DNA of 64,000 nucleotides from CAIXZV01 sp963697365. Lineage in GTDB: Bacteria; Chloroflexota; Limnocylindria; Limnocylindrales; CSP1-4. Under the pieces are notes generated by a model. That model searched no databases. It was not told the DNA's origin and saw only the letters and a list, made by a program, of their open reading frames with translations. Location of the stretch: positions 37,143 through 101,142 of the forward strand of contig CAVONT010000006.1 of assembly GCA_963697365.1 (NCBI GenBank), in the 5' to 3' direction. Positions 63,728-64,000 of the stretch are shown piece by piece. A program made the translations under genes and the position numbers. Numbering within the stretch: position 1 is the stretch's first letter; each line of letters starts with the position of its first letter.

Positions 63728-64000
63728 GCCATCCGTCCTTCGCGGACGACGGGCGCAGCATCGGCCTCGATGACGTTCTAGATTGTAGCCGTCATGCAGG
63801 CGTGAGCGGGCGGTTCCTGCAGGATCCCGAGGGTCTCGGCGATCTCGACGAGGGGCAGCCCCGGGTGGTGCAGGACGAAGACCGCGCGCTGCTGACGCTC
63901 AGGCGCCGGAACGCCGGTCGAGTGCGTCGCGATCGGAGACACCGAGGATGTCGTCCGGACCCATGGTCGATCAATCGGCAGGGCGCCGACGTTGGCCGTC
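63724..64000 (-). pseudogene. ECF sigma factor 3' part, inverted copy (broken, cut by window edge)
   Basis: Counterpart of the sigma-4 half of the 50,379-50,927 gene. Fragments of SVSSARSSSCTTRGCPSS-type frames map back to the left-arm sigma-4 helix only after frame changes; the segment around 63,775-63,800 is scrambled. Ends at the window boundary. Confidence 0.45.

Larger units (their letters stand above)
57399..64000 (-). repeat. Right arm of a large inverted repeat, diverged copy
   Basis: About 6.60 kb, reverse-complement counterpart of 50,638-57,378 and net ~140 bases shorter; it runs off the window. At the centre 18 bases pair perfectly (57,361-57,378 with 57,399-57,416) around a 20-base spacer. 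The inner 2 kb is well conserved and frame-clean; beyond about 59.8 kb it is heavily indel-ridden. Confidence 0.9.

Noticed and set aside
57399..64000. Right-arm genes as a second functional ECF/propeller operon set
   Set aside because: They are the inverted image of the left arm, most frames are broken, and the junction cuts pyrG at the same codon in both arms.
1..64000. tRNA, rRNA, riboswitches, insertion sequences and prophage genes
   Set aside because: I looked for conserved tRNA arms, rRNA blocks, transposase and integrase motifs and inverted-repeat ends and saw none I could support by eye.

Overview
The window is about 70% G+C, densely coded on both strands and free of recognisable rRNA or tRNA genes. 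The gene set is ordinary aerobic-heterotroph chromosome: an OpcA-linked oxidative pentose phosphate operon, transketolase/RpiB, citrate synthase, photolyase, CorA, S9 peptidase and PsuG. With many ECF sigma factors and GTG starts, it suggests a high-GC, soil- or freshwater-type bacterium. My best guess is Chloroflexota (Limnocylindria-like), with Actinomycetota as the alternative; this is inference from gene content only.

Layout. 0-5 kb: a truncated S51-type peptidase, a YhaO/YhaN-like nuclease-ATPase pair, an EamA transporter and an Rrf2 regulator. 5.6-8.5 kb (minus): a nitrate/sulfonate-type ABC importer next to that regulator, with a dyad operator candidate upstream. 8.6-19 kb: YciI-like protein, small kinase, photolyase, MFS transporter, CorA, citrate synthase, hydrolase, and a split Tm-1-like pair (UPF0261 plus a TIM barrel). 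19-26.4 kb (minus): an HTH/nucleotidyltransferase pair, the operon gnd-alkD-zwf-opcA-pgl, and vapBC. 26.5-33 kb (minus): a GH130/toroid/GT4 glycan operon, a cold-shock protein, rpiB and tkt. 33-46 kb: an ECF/propeller module, PfkB kinase, S9 peptidase, a DUF2975/Xre pair with a clear operator, psuG, TauE, small membrane proteins, a second EamA transporter and a nitroreductase.

46-57 kb is the most distinctive part. It is a run of ECF sigma factors, each followed (usually with a four-base overlap) by a single-pass membrane protein that carries an extracytoplasmic beta-propeller, and interleaved with small exported proteins. Two recurring promoter-like elements link these units to each other and to the 33 kb module, which suggests a small interconnected envelope-signalling network. 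The run ends at the first ~100 codons of pyrG.

From about 57.4 kb to the end, the sequence turns back on itself. The right arm (57,399-64,000) is an inverted, diverged copy of 50,638-57,378 around a 20-base centre inside pyrG. The arms differ by indels and also by many synonymous substitutions. The most economical reading is a fold-back or strain-chimeric assembly join, so right-arm genes are listed but should not be counted as independent loci. Throughout the window many conserved genes carry single-base frameshifts, as expected of long-read sequence with residual indels; they are noted gene by gene.
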